A stretch of 15,988 nucleotides of DNA from Bacillota bacterium (GTDB lineage: Bacteria > Bacillota > Bacilli > Paenibacillales > NBRC-103111). Where the stretch lies: contig JAEWMH010000030.1 of NCBI GenBank assembly GCA_023393235.1, forward strand, positions 1 through 15,988. Reading direction: 5' to 3'. Each line of letters opens with the position of its first letter. The first letter of the stretch is position 1. A model generated the notes under the pieces. It had not been told where the DNA came from, did no database searches, and saw only the letters and a program-made list of their open reading frames with translations. Both the position numbers and the translations under genes were made by a program. Shown piece by piece: positions 1 to 5,404 of the stretch.

Positions 1-34
1 GCAGGGTCCTGGGAGAGTAGGACGTTGCCAAGCA
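1..34 (+). rRNA. rrf: 5S ribosomal RNA, 3' end (5' part outside the window)
   Basis: The opening bases match the conserved 3' portion of Firmicute 5S rRNA: the GGGTCCTGGGAGAGTAGGAC loop/helix region followed by GTTGCCAAGC, which would pair with the 5' end of the molecule outside the window. A strong terminator follows six bases later, as expected at the end of an rRNA operon. The exact 3' end is placed by analogy and may be off by a few bases. Confidence 0.88.
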
Positions 35-39
35 CAGAC

Positions 40-72
40 AGACCCTTTAGCTCACGCTAGAGGGTCTTTTTG
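40..72 (+). terminator. Rho-independent terminator of the rRNA operon
   Basis: A 12-bp stem (40-51 pairing with 56-67, one G-T pair) closes a TCAC loop and is followed by a run of T. It lies directly after the 5S rRNA and should end the rRNA transcript. Confidence 0.92.
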
Positions 73-96
73 TTTTATTGAGCTGCTGCTCCCGCG

Positions 97-120
97 GGTA
101 ACGGACCCGAGAGGCGCTAA
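97..120 (+). repeat. 24-bp interspersed repeat, copy 1 (outlying, forward)
   Basis: This copy has the TAACGGAC core and the GGCGCTA 3' part of the repeat family found at 307, 357, 420 and 470. Its end merges with the 12-bp palindrome CTAACTAGTTAG at 117-128. It is about 200 bp away from the main cluster. Confidence 0.7.
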
Positions 121-188
121 CTAGTTAGCTCAAAGTCCCGCACTTTGCCTTCTCGCTCGTCATCCTCCGCCTTCTGCCTCCGAATACC

Positions 189-216
189 CACTCTCCGCAC
201 ACCTCACTCTCCGCAC
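189..216 (+). repeat. Short direct repeat of 12 bp, two copies
   Basis: CACTCTCCGCAC occurs at 189-200 and again at 205-216, a 16-bp period, within a C-rich stretch. No function is suggested by the context. Confidence 0.5.
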
Positions 217-306
217 GCTGCCTTTCCCCACATCAAGTCATGCCCTCCCCCAAACGAACTCTACGAACTGCCCTCCATGTGTCCCCCAATCATGCTCTCC
301 CAGAAT

Positions 307-330
307 GCTAACGGACCCCAAAGGCGCTAT
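307..330 (+). repeat. 24-bp interspersed repeat, copy 2 (forward)
   Basis: Forward copy with CTAACGGAC followed by CCCAAAGGCGCTAT. It starts exactly 50 bp before copy 3. Its inverted partner is copy 5 at 470-493, with which it agrees at 18 of 24 positions when that copy is reverse-complemented. Confidence 0.8.
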
Positions 331-356
331 TTACTCCAAAACCAGGGTTTGGCTAA

Positions 357-380
357 CCTAACGGACTCCAGCGGCGCTAT
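357..380 (+). repeat. 24-bp interspersed repeat, copy 3 (forward)
   Basis: Forward copy with CTAACGGAC followed by TCCAGCGGCGCTAT. Its inverted partner is copy 4 at 420-443, leaving a 39-nt central loop (381-419). Confidence 0.8.
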
Positions 381-419
381 TAGCGGGAATAGGGGTGGTG
401 AGGGCAGCTTTTTCGATCA

Positions 420-443
420 ATAAGATCTCTGGTGTCCGTTAGT
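420..443 (-). repeat. 24-bp interspersed repeat, copy 4 (inverted)
   Basis: On the minus strand this reads CTAACGGACACCAGAG and then ATCTTAT. The first half is conserved with the forward copies; the second half has drifted from GGCGCTAT. Confidence 0.75.
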
Positions 444-469
444 ATCCAAGATGGCGCAAGAATGGGCGA

Positions 470-493
470 ATAAGGGCTCTGGTGTCCGTAAGC
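470..493 (-). repeat. 24-bp interspersed repeat, copy 5 (inverted)
   Basis: On the minus strand this reads CTTACGGACACCAGAG and then CCCTTAT. It starts 50 bp after copy 4, mirroring the spacing of copies 2 and 3. The remaining bases between the rRNA terminator and the yceI terminator (73-548) show no ORF with a credible start or family resemblance. Confidence 0.75.
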
Positions 494-548
494 CCAGCAT
501 CTCGGGGATTGGTATAAAGTGAACGCATGCGCGCCCCCTGACGCCACA

Positions 549-577
549 AAAAACCGCGTCCGTGTCCGGAACGCGGT
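549..577 (-). terminator. Rho-independent terminator of the yceI-like gene
   Basis: On the minus strand a 7-bp stem (571-577 with 553-559, ACCGCGT/ACGCGGT) is followed by a T-run at 553-549. It begins 8 bases after the yceI stop codon and converges with the rRNA operon. Confidence 0.85.
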
Positions 578-584
578 CTGTCGA

Positions 585-1286
585 TTATTTACTGAGCACC
601 AGCCGCAGCTGGACGGTTACATCATTTTGTGCGCTGAGGACGACGGTGTGGGGGTTCTTCATGCCATAGTCTTCAAAGGTGACGACAGTTTGGCCCTCCA
701 GCTTCAGTTGGGTACCATCGAGTTGGGCTTTGGCGTCGAAGGTGACGTCCTTGGCAATGCCGCGGACAGTAAGGGTGCCATTCATTTTGAAGGATTCGGT
801 AGCGCCGGCTTTCCATTCCTTCGGCAGATTTTCGAAGGATTTGACGGTAAAGGTCGCCTTCGGATGCTGCTCTACCTGAAGGTAGTCGGCTCCCTTAATG
901 TGGTTGTCCCGCTGTCCGTTACCGGAGCTGAGGCCGCTTAGCTCCACGGCGCCTTCTGCTTTATTTTGAGTGGGATCAGTAGTGTTGAGGGTCCAGGAGC
1001 CGGTTACCGGCTTAACGGAGAAGTTGACGGTTTCCTTGGAGGTGGTGACGGAGAAATACACCTCCGAAGCCGATTGAATGTTCCAGGTGCCGTTCACATC
1101 AACGGCTGCAGCGGGGGTAGCGGCCGTGGCGGCACCTTGTGTACCGCCAGTGGTGGTGGAGGCGCTAATTACATCCTTTACCTCCACGTGATTGCCTGCA
1201 TAATAATCGTACGCGTAATATCCGATCCCGCCGCCTGCTACAATCACAATCACGGTAATAATCGTTGCCAGTTTCCATTTATTCAT
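585..1286 (-). CDS. Membrane-anchored YceI-family (polyprenoid/lipid-binding-like) protein
   Basis: This 233-residue protein has an N-terminal hydrophobic anchor at about residues 6-28, with no lipobox cysteine, and an Ala/Thr/Gly-rich linker at about 40-62. A YceI-type domain follows, recognisable by GTWNIQSASEVYFSV, an H-x2-G-x-DYL-x-VEQHPKATF motif, and an FKMNGTLTVRGIAKDVTF strand pair. YceI domains are beta-barrels that bind isoprenoid-type lipids; the true ligand here is unknown. The predicted location is outside the cytoplasm, tethered to the membrane. The start is ATG 1286, preceded by AAGGAGG at 1297-1303 with 10-nt spacing. A perfect dyad at 1339-1355 matches the operator of the BlaI-type gene upstream, so the gene is probably repressed by that protein. 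It has its own terminator. The family call is confident; the physiological role is inferred. Confidence 0.9.
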   Translation of the reverse strand: MNKWKLATIITVIVIVAGGGIGYYAYDYYAGNHVEVKDVISASTTTGGTQGAATAATPAAAVDVNGTWNIQSASEVYFSVTTSKETVNFSVKPVTGSWTLNTTDPTQNKAEGAVELSGLSSGNGQRDNHIKGADYLQVEQHPKATFTVKSFENLPKEWKAGATESFKMNGTLTVRGIAKDVTFDAKAQLDGTQLKLEGQTVVTFEDYGMKNPHTVVLSAQNDVTVQLRLVLSK

Positions 1287-1338
1287 TGGTTCATTTCCTC
1301 CTTAGTAATGGTTGCTTCAAAATGCTCTATCCCATCAT

Positions 1339-1355
1339 CACTACAACGTGTAGTG
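1339..1355 (-). promoter_or_regulatory. Putative BlaI-type operator in front of yceI
   Basis: A perfect 7-bp inverted repeat CACTACA-acg-TGTAGTG. The half-site and 3-bp spacer match the dyad at 2681-2699 that overlaps the promoter of the BlaI-type gene. ACTACA/TGTAGT half-sites are also the core of known BlaI/MecI operators. A TTGAAA that could serve as a -35 box lies just upstream at 1361-1366, but the -10 (TAGTGA at 1338-1343) is poor, so the exact promoter is unclear. Confidence 0.75.
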
Positions 1356-1364
1356 TTTACTTTC

Positions 1365-1390
1365 AAAAAAGATGCCCCATTCCGAGGCAT
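1365..1390 (-). terminator. Rho-independent terminator of the blaI-M56 operon
   Basis: On the minus strand ATGCCTC (1390-1384) pairs with GGGGCAT (1378-1372) around a 5-nt loop, followed by C and a run of T (1370-1365). It begins 12 bases after the M56 stop codon. The T-run overlaps the possible -35 box of yceI, so the repressor operon and yceI look like separate transcripts. Confidence 0.8.
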
Positions 1391-1401
1391 GGAACAGCAT
1401 G

Positions 1402-2250
1402 TTACACCAAAGCCGGAAGTAAAAGCGAGGCCAATACAACAGCAACTTGAAGGGAGACGACAGTGGATAATAAGGGAAGGCGCATAGGCGGTTTTCCCGC
1501 GGGATCGATAAGCTGGCGGATTCTGATGTTAATGGGAGTATCCGCAAAGGATGCTTGGGCAAAGTTCATCTGTACCACCGGCTTGTGCCTGGCTAATTTC
1601 AGCAGGGCACTTCCCAAGCCTACAGGGGTACCTGTACGTGATACGGCATATTGGTCTGCCTGGACCTCCGCAGAAATCTTAAGCACATGATAGCACCAGC
1701 GCAGGATCGGCAAGTACCACATCATTTTGGAAAGCAAATAGGCAGGCATTGCTCGCAGGGCATCGTGATGCCGCATATGGTATTCTTCATGCCGGATAAC
1801 AGCTTCCAGCTCCTGCTCCTCCAACATGCGGATTAAGCCTGTGGACAGCACGATGACCGGACGGATGAAGCCCATGGTCAGTGCCACTGCGTTCTCCTGT
1901 TCAATGATGATTAACCTTCCGCGCGGCAGACGGTAAGCCAGAGTGATGGCCTGCTCCAGGTCTCTGCGGCGCAACGGGGCAAATTTCTGTTTGACCCGGA
2001 AATAAGAGACCAGCTGAACCCCCAGCATAGTCACACCTGCCAAGACGGTGGTCCAGACTAATGCATCCAATAGGATCGCCATAAATGGCATCCCCCACTG
2101 GATAAACCAGCTGTTGCACATATCGAACCAGCTGCGCAAGGCATCCCAGCGGAACAGGATAAAGCCTGCATACATGACCATCTGGATGAACAGGAGTCCG
2201 GCTGCCGACAAGAACAGGATCAAGACCGATTTGGATAGAGAATTTCCCAT
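1402..2250 (-). CDS. BlaR1-like M56-family membrane zinc metalloprotease without sensor domain
   Basis: This 282-residue integral membrane protein has hydrophobic segments near residues 8-33, 55-83, 168-190 and 258-281. The HExxH zinc motif HEEYH is at residues 154-158, followed by a second conserved stretch SAEVQADQYAV in which E195 is the probable third zinc ligand. This is the M56 protease core of BlaR1/MecR1, which cleaves a partner repressor on induction. The extracellular penicillin-binding domain of BlaR1 (about 250 residues) is absent: the protein ends with its last membrane helix. The inducing signal is therefore not predicted to be a covalently bound beta-lactam. The gene starts 3 nt after the stop codon of the BlaI-type gene, with a purine-rich GGGAAG ribosome site inside that gene's end, so the two are co-transcribed. 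Confidence 0.9.
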   Translation of the reverse strand: MGNSLSKSVLILFLSAAGLLFIQMVMYAGFILFRWDALRSWFDMCNSWFIQWGMPFMAILLDALVWTTVLAGVTMLGVQLVSYFRVKQKFAPLRRRDLEQAITLAYRLPRGRLIIIEQENAVALTMGFIRPVIVLSTGLIRMLEEQELEAVIRHEEYHMRHHDALRAMPAYLLSKMMWYLPILRWCYHVLKISAEVQADQYAVSRTGTPVGLGSALLKLARHKPVVQMNFAQASFADTPINIRIRQLIDPAGKPPMRLPLLSTVVSLQVAVVLASLLLPALV

Positions 2251-2253
2251 AGG

Positions 2254-2667
2254 CTATCTTCCCTTTTTCAGACTTTCGATTTTTTGCTCGAGGAGGCTGA
2301 GCAAATCGGGATCCGCTTCATCAAGGGCATCAATCATATGATTAACAACCAGCGGCCCGAAATCTTCCATCAGCTCGTGGGTAATCTCCTTGGACTGGAT
2401 GTCCATAAAGTCTTCCTTGCTGTGCACCGGACGGAACAGGGAGGTACGCCCATCCATCCGCTTCGTCAGCACACCCTTTTCCAAAAGCCGGTTCATGACG
2501 GTCATGATCGTGTTGAAGTTGAGGTTACGTTCCTGATCCAGCATTTTCTGGACATCCCGGATGGAGCATTCCGAATGGGACCATAGGATCTCCATAATCT
2601 TTGCCTCCAGGGGACCAAAAAAGCGGTTCAGACCTTTTTCGCTGTACTTGAAGTTCTGTATCTTCAC
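2254..2667 (-). CDS. BlaI/MecI/CopY-family winged-helix repressor
   Basis: This 137-residue repressor has a winged helix at about residues 15-85; the segment LNFNTIMTVMNRLLEKGVL corresponds to the recognition helix and dimer-proximal helix of BlaI. A helical C-terminal half likely forms the dimer and carries the protease-sensitive region. I chose GTG 2667 because GAGGTG (2680-2675) lies 7 nt upstream; the longer GTG at 2682 would use up this ribosome site and falls about at the transcription start. The gene is first in an operon with the M56 protease. Its promoter overlaps a dyad operator, which points to autoregulation, and the same dyad precedes yceI. Family members are homodimers inactivated by partner-protease cleavage. 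I would not call it BlaI itself, because no beta-lactamase gene is present. Confidence 0.9.
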   Translation of the reverse strand: MKIQNFKYSEKGLNRFFGPLEAKIMEILWSHSECSIRDVQKMLDQERNLNFNTIMTVMNRLLEKGVLTKRMDGRTSLFRPVHSKEDFMDIQSKEITHELMEDFGPLVVNHMIDALDEADPDLLSLLEQKIESLKKGR

Positions 2668-2680
2668 TGTGACACACCTC

Positions 2681-2699
2681 ACACTACAGATTATAGTGT
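2681..2699 (-). promoter_or_regulatory. Putative BlaI-type autoregulatory operator
   Basis: The dyad ACACTACA-gat-TATAGTGT is an 8-bp inverted repeat with one mismatch and a 3-bp spacer. It covers the -10 hexamer of the promoter, so bound repressor would block RNA polymerase. It shares the half-site and spacer length of the perfect dyad at 1339-1355. Confidence 0.8.
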
Positions 2700-2719
2700 T
2701 ATGGAAGAGATGCTGTCAA
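2690..2719 (-). promoter_or_regulatory. Consensus sigma-A promoter of the blaI-M56 operon
   Basis: On the minus strand TTGACA (2719-2714) and TATAAT (2695-2690) are both perfect hexamers, separated by 18 bp. Transcription should start near 2683, only a few bases before the GAGGTG ribosome site, giving a leader of roughly 16 nt. A promoter this strong under an overlapping operator is typical of a tightly repressed gene. Confidence 0.9.
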
Positions 2720-2787
2720 GCGAAGGAGGGGGATCTTTCATTTGGCAAAAGTTGCGGGGGTGTATAGAGGGCTTTATCCGTGGCCGC

Positions 2788-3315
2788 TTAATTTTTATAG
2801 AATGAAATGTCCCGTTCCGTCACCTTCAGCATACCCCCGGCATGGAGGCGAAGGCATTTTCCCACGTATACAAGCTGGGGGAGGAGCAGGAAATAATGTG
2901 CCGCCGCCGCATTGGCCAGCCAGGGCAGGGGCAGCCATACATATAGAAGCGCCACCAGCACAAAGCCGATGAGCAGGCGGTGATGATTGGCCCGGTCCCA
3001 TTGTTTGATCGGCACCAGCCCGGCAGGCAAATAACCGGCCAGGGGATAGGCAAAGGCCCATTTCCATAAACGGGGCACAGAACCGCGGGAGAGACGGGTG
3101 AGAGGCAATACGATAATCGCGTGAACAGCGGTGACGATGGCTAAGGATGCAGCAAGCTGAAGCAGGCCTTCCCATCCGGAGTAAACTGCATCTGCAAAGG
3201 CCCAAAGCAGCAGACAGGCGGAATACACCCAGAAAAACGGATGCTTGCGGGTAAACCGGTAAAGCAGGGTATAATGATATATAGTAGAATCCTCAGATAG
3301 GGTATGTTTGGACAT
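2788..3315 (-). CDS. Small integral membrane protein of unknown function
   Basis: I do not recognise this 175-residue protein. It has a polar N-terminus (about residues 1-25) and about four hydrophobic segments: around residues 27-44, 50-72, a weaker one around 82-97, and a long one or pair around 112-148. It ends with a short polar tail (KVTERDISFYKN). Basic residues (RFTRKHP, RLSRGSVPRLWKW) border the segments. ATG 3315 is chosen because GAGGAGG lies just upstream; the frame stays open to 3408 but that extension is Cys/Arg-rich and has no ribosome site. The gene lies 69 bp upstream of the blaI promoter, on the same strand. I see no terminator in that gap, so read-through into blaI is possible. 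No functional link is shown. Confidence 0.75.
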   Translation of the reverse strand: MSKHTLSEDSTIYHYTLLYRFTRKHPFFWVYSACLLLWAFADAVYSGWEGLLQLAASLAIVTAVHAIIVLPLTRLSRGSVPRLWKWAFAYPLAGYLPAGLVPIKQWDRANHHRLLIGFVLVALLYVWLPLPWLANAAAAHYFLLLPQLVYVGKCLRLHAGGMLKVTERDISFYKN

Positions 3316-3437
3316 GGTGCGCCTCCTCTTCATTCTTAATATCGGCATCGGAGGGCCGGCTTTGCAGCTATTTTCCAGGAACCAACAGGCCCCTGCCCAC
3401 ATACACATATAAAATCAAAAGGAATGCTTTGAAACAA

Positions 3438-3468
3438 CGAATGAGCGGATAGTTTCATGGACATACTG
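3438..3468 (+). promoter_or_regulatory. Possible forespore-type (sigma F/G-like) promoter of gin
   Basis: CGAATG and CATACTG lie 18 bp apart, resembling the sigma-G pattern (TGAATA and CATACTA, 17-18 bp). The predicted start is about 20 nt before the gin ribosome site. In B. subtilis csfB is expressed in the forespore, which fits, but the -35 match is weak (4 of 6). Confidence 0.3.
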
Positions 3469-3496
3469 ATAGATAAAAAGATTAGAGGTGAGAAGG

Positions 3497-3748
3497 TTGG
3501 AGGAATTCGAGAGACTGGACCTGAAACGGAACACGGAGCCGGCGGCAGAGCATGAGCATAGTCAAAGCGGGGCTGCCGGGGAAATCTGCATTATCTGCGG
3601 GAGCACCGGTAAGGAAGGCATACGGGTGATTTCGGAATTTATCTGTGAGGAATGTGAAATGGAAATTGTCCGGACGGATGTGCAGGATGCCAAGTACCCT
3701 TATTTTATCCACCAGCTGAAGCGGATCTGGTATCCCAAAAATGCGTAA
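3497..3748 (+). CDS. csfB: Anti-sigma-G factor Gin (CsfB)
   Basis: This 83-residue protein carries two CxxC pairs (C31/C34 and C50/C53) in the order CIICG ... FICEECE, then the conserved tail KYPYFIHQLKRIWY. That is the Gin/CsfB pattern. Gin binds and inhibits sigma-G, preventing its premature activity in the forespore, and also acts on sigma-E in B. subtilis; the cysteines bind zinc. A ~30-residue polar N-terminal extension makes it longer than the B. subtilis protein (about 64 residues). I chose TTG 3497 because GAGGTG (3485-3490) sits 6 nt upstream; GTG 3488 lies inside that ribosome site. The position upstream of yaaO and tmk matches B. subtilis, except that xpaC and yaaN are missing between them. 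Confidence 0.92.
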   Translation: MEEFERLDLKRNTEPAAEHEHSQSGAAGEICIICGSTGKEGIRVISEFICEECEMEIVRTDVQDAKYPYFIHQLKRIWYPKNA

Positions 3749-3787
3749 AAAGCGGACGGCAGATGCTTTCTTTTATCCGGCTTTTTT
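3748..3787 (+). terminator. Probable terminator after gin (imperfect stem)
   Basis: AAAAAGCGGA pairs with TCCGGCTTTTT with one bulged G, around a ~16-nt loop, followed by T residues. It starts at the gin stop codon. It is weaker than the hairpin immediately downstream. Confidence 0.5.
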
Positions 3788-3796
3788 CATATAGTT

Positions 3797-3830
3797 AAAG
3801 AAGGATGAGTATTCTTGTCCTTCTTTTTTT
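3797..3830 (+). terminator. Strong terminator between gin and yaaO
   Basis: A perfect 9-bp stem AAAGAAGGA/TCCTTCTTT (3797-3805 with 3818-3826) and a 12-nt loop are followed by TTTT. It ends only 11 bases before the yaaO ribosome site region (3842-3846), leaving no room for a promoter after it. It also shows that the in-frame ATG at 3805 cannot be the yaaO start. Confidence 0.85.
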
Positions 3831-3855
3831 GTTTCCGGTTGGGAGGAGCTTACGG

Positions 3856-5334
3856 ATGGATCAGACCCAAGCCCCGCTGCTTCAAGCGCTGGTGGAACGG
3901 AGCAAACGGAAGGAAAGCAGCTTCCATGTGCCGGGCCACAAGTTTGGTGCAAGTCTACAGGGGGAAGAGAAGGATTATTTTGGCTCTGTTATGGAGCTTG
4001 ATTATACCGAAATAGAAGGATTGGATGATTTGCATCATCCGGAGGGTCCGATTCTTGCGGCACAGCAGCTGGCAGCGGAATGCTTCGGTGCGGAGGAGAC
4101 ATTCTTCCTGATAGGAGGCAGCACAGCGGGGAATCTGGCCTTGATCGGTGCCGTCTGCCAGCAGGATGATCTCATTCTGGTACAGCGCAACGCCCATAAA
4201 TCGGTGATCCATGCCTTGATGCTGGCCAGGGCCAGAGCGGTTATGCTGGAGCCGGAGGTGGACAGGGCGACGGGGATAGCCGGAGGAGTGTCGCTCACTA
4301 CCCTTCATACCGCACTGGAGCGGTACCCTCAGGCAAAGGCGGTGTTTCTGACCAATCCCAATTATTACGGGATGGGCTGGGACCTGGAGCCGTATGCCCG
4401 GCTGGTACACGGCGCAGGGATGGCGCTTTTGGTGGATGAGGCACATGGCGCCCACTTCGGGCTTCATCCGGGGGTGCCTGTGTCGGCGCTGTCCCGTGGA
4501 GCGGACGGGGTAGTGCAGTCCACCCACAAGATGCTGACGGCTATGACCATGGGGGCGATGCTCCATGTGCAGGGTAACCGCGTACCCCGGGATGTCCTGC
4601 GGGAGAGGCTGGCGATGCTGCAAAGCTCCAGCCCGTCCTATCCCATGATGGCTTCGCTGGATATGGCCAGAAGATATGCAGCAACACGGGCTGAGGTGGA
4701 GATTGGCACCGGGCTGGAGAAGCTGCGGCGGTTCCGGGAGGCGCTGGCAGGTATAGAGAACCCGGCAACACGCCTGCTTATGCCGGAGCCGGGGGCCAAT
4801 GCCTATGATTTTTGGGACCCGTATAAGCTGGTGATAAAGGATGCGGCAGGCGGGCGCACCGGATTTGAGCTTCTGCGGGAGCTGGCCGGGGACGGCATCA
4901 TAGGGGAGATGGCCGATGAGCGTTATGCGGTGCTGGCAGCCAGTCCGGCCACGGGCAAGCGGGATTTGATGCGGCTGGCGGAGGTTATCGCCGCGTTACC
5001 CGCTTCCGGATACAGCGGCGGTGAGGAAGCGGACGTCGTATCAGCAGGTTTGGCTGTAACAACGATAGCTGCGGATCCGGTGAGCGAGCCGGTGCCGATG
5101 GGGCTTACCGGCGTCAACAGAGGAACGCCCATGCCCCTCGGTAAGGCGGTGGGTATGCGTGCCGCCCAGGCGGTCGTGCCGTATCCGCCGGGAATCCCCC
5201 TATTGATTCCGGGTGAGACCATTTCGGCAGGAGCTGCGGAGCGGATTTTGCGTCTGTACCGGGCAGGAGCCAAATTTCAGGGTGCGCCTCTTGGACCCGG
5301 ATGTAGTATACTGGTAACGGGACAGGATTCCTGA
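3856..5334 (+). CDS. yaaO: Orn/Lys/Arg decarboxylase-family PLP enzyme, YaaO-like
   Basis: This 492-residue fold-type I PLP enzyme matches the length of B. subtilis YaaO (about 480). The N-terminus has the family motif SSFHVPGHKFG. The PLP-contacting DEAHGAHFG starts at D194, and the Schiff-base lysine is K225 in STHKMLTA. A C-terminal OKR-decarboxylase domain with YPPGIPLLIPGE closes the protein. The family decarboxylates arginine, lysine or ornithine to polyamine precursors; the substrate of this one cannot be read from sequence. ATG 3856 follows GGAGG at 3842-3846. The longer frame to 3805 runs back through a terminator and is rejected. The gene sits 70 bp before tmk, the conserved order. 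A possible TATAGT -10 lies at 3790-3795. Confidence 0.9.
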   Translation: MDQTQAPLLQALVERSKRKESSFHVPGHKFGASLQGEEKDYFGSVMELDYTEIEGLDDLHHPEGPILAAQQLAAECFGAEETFFLIGGSTAGNLALIGAVCQQDDLILVQRNAHKSVIHALMLARARAVMLEPEVDRATGIAGGVSLTTLHTALERYPQAKAVFLTNPNYYGMGWDLEPYARLVHGAGMALLVDEAHGAHFGLHPGVPVSALSRGADGVVQSTHKMLTAMTMGAMLHVQGNRVPRDVLRERLAMLQSSSPSYPMMASLDMARRYAATRAEVEIGTGLEKLRRFREALAGIENPATRLLMPEPGANAYDFWDPYKLVIKDAAGGRTGFELLRELAGDGIIGEMADERYAVLAASPATGKRDLMRLAEVIAALPASGYSGGEEADVVSAGLAVTTIAADPVSEPVPMGLTGVNRGTPMPLGKAVGMRAAQAVVPYPPGIPLLIPGETISAGAAERILRLYRAGAKFQGAPLGPGCSILVTGQDS

Positions 5335-5404
5335 CGGTTTATTGTTGCGGCGCTTGCGCTTTGATATACGGATGGCTGAAATAAACAACGAATGGGGTAT
5401 AGCA

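Noticed and set aside
145..423. 92-codon plus-strand ORF downstream of the rRNA terminator
   Set aside because: No ribosome binding site, low-complexity Pro/Ser-rich product, and it runs through two of the forward repeat copies. Most likely chance.
308..493. Repeat cluster considered as a CRISPR array
   Set aside because: Copies are in both orientations, diverge by up to about 6 of 24 bases, are too few, and no cas genes are nearby.
519..941. Plus-strand ORF antisense to yceI
   Set aside because: It is the shadow of a well-supported YceI-family gene and has no recognisable motif or ribosome site.
1402..2667. A beta-lactam resistance locus (blaR1-blaI)
   Set aside because: No beta-lactamase or PBP gene is present and the M56 protein lacks the penicillin-binding sensor domain.
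585..3315. Mobile element or defence island explaining the inserted block
   Set aside because: No transposase, integrase, terminal inverted repeats or tRNA target; gene contents and base composition look like the rest of the window.
3805..3855. Upstream ATG extension of yaaO
   Set aside because: The extension is encoded by the right half of a strong terminator hairpin and its T-run; ATG 3856 has its own GGAGG.
5342..5404. Longer N-terminus for tmk from TTG 5342 or ATG 5372
   Set aside because: No ribosome site and residues not expected before the conserved GWFITVEGGEGAGKT start; GTG 5405 gives the family length.
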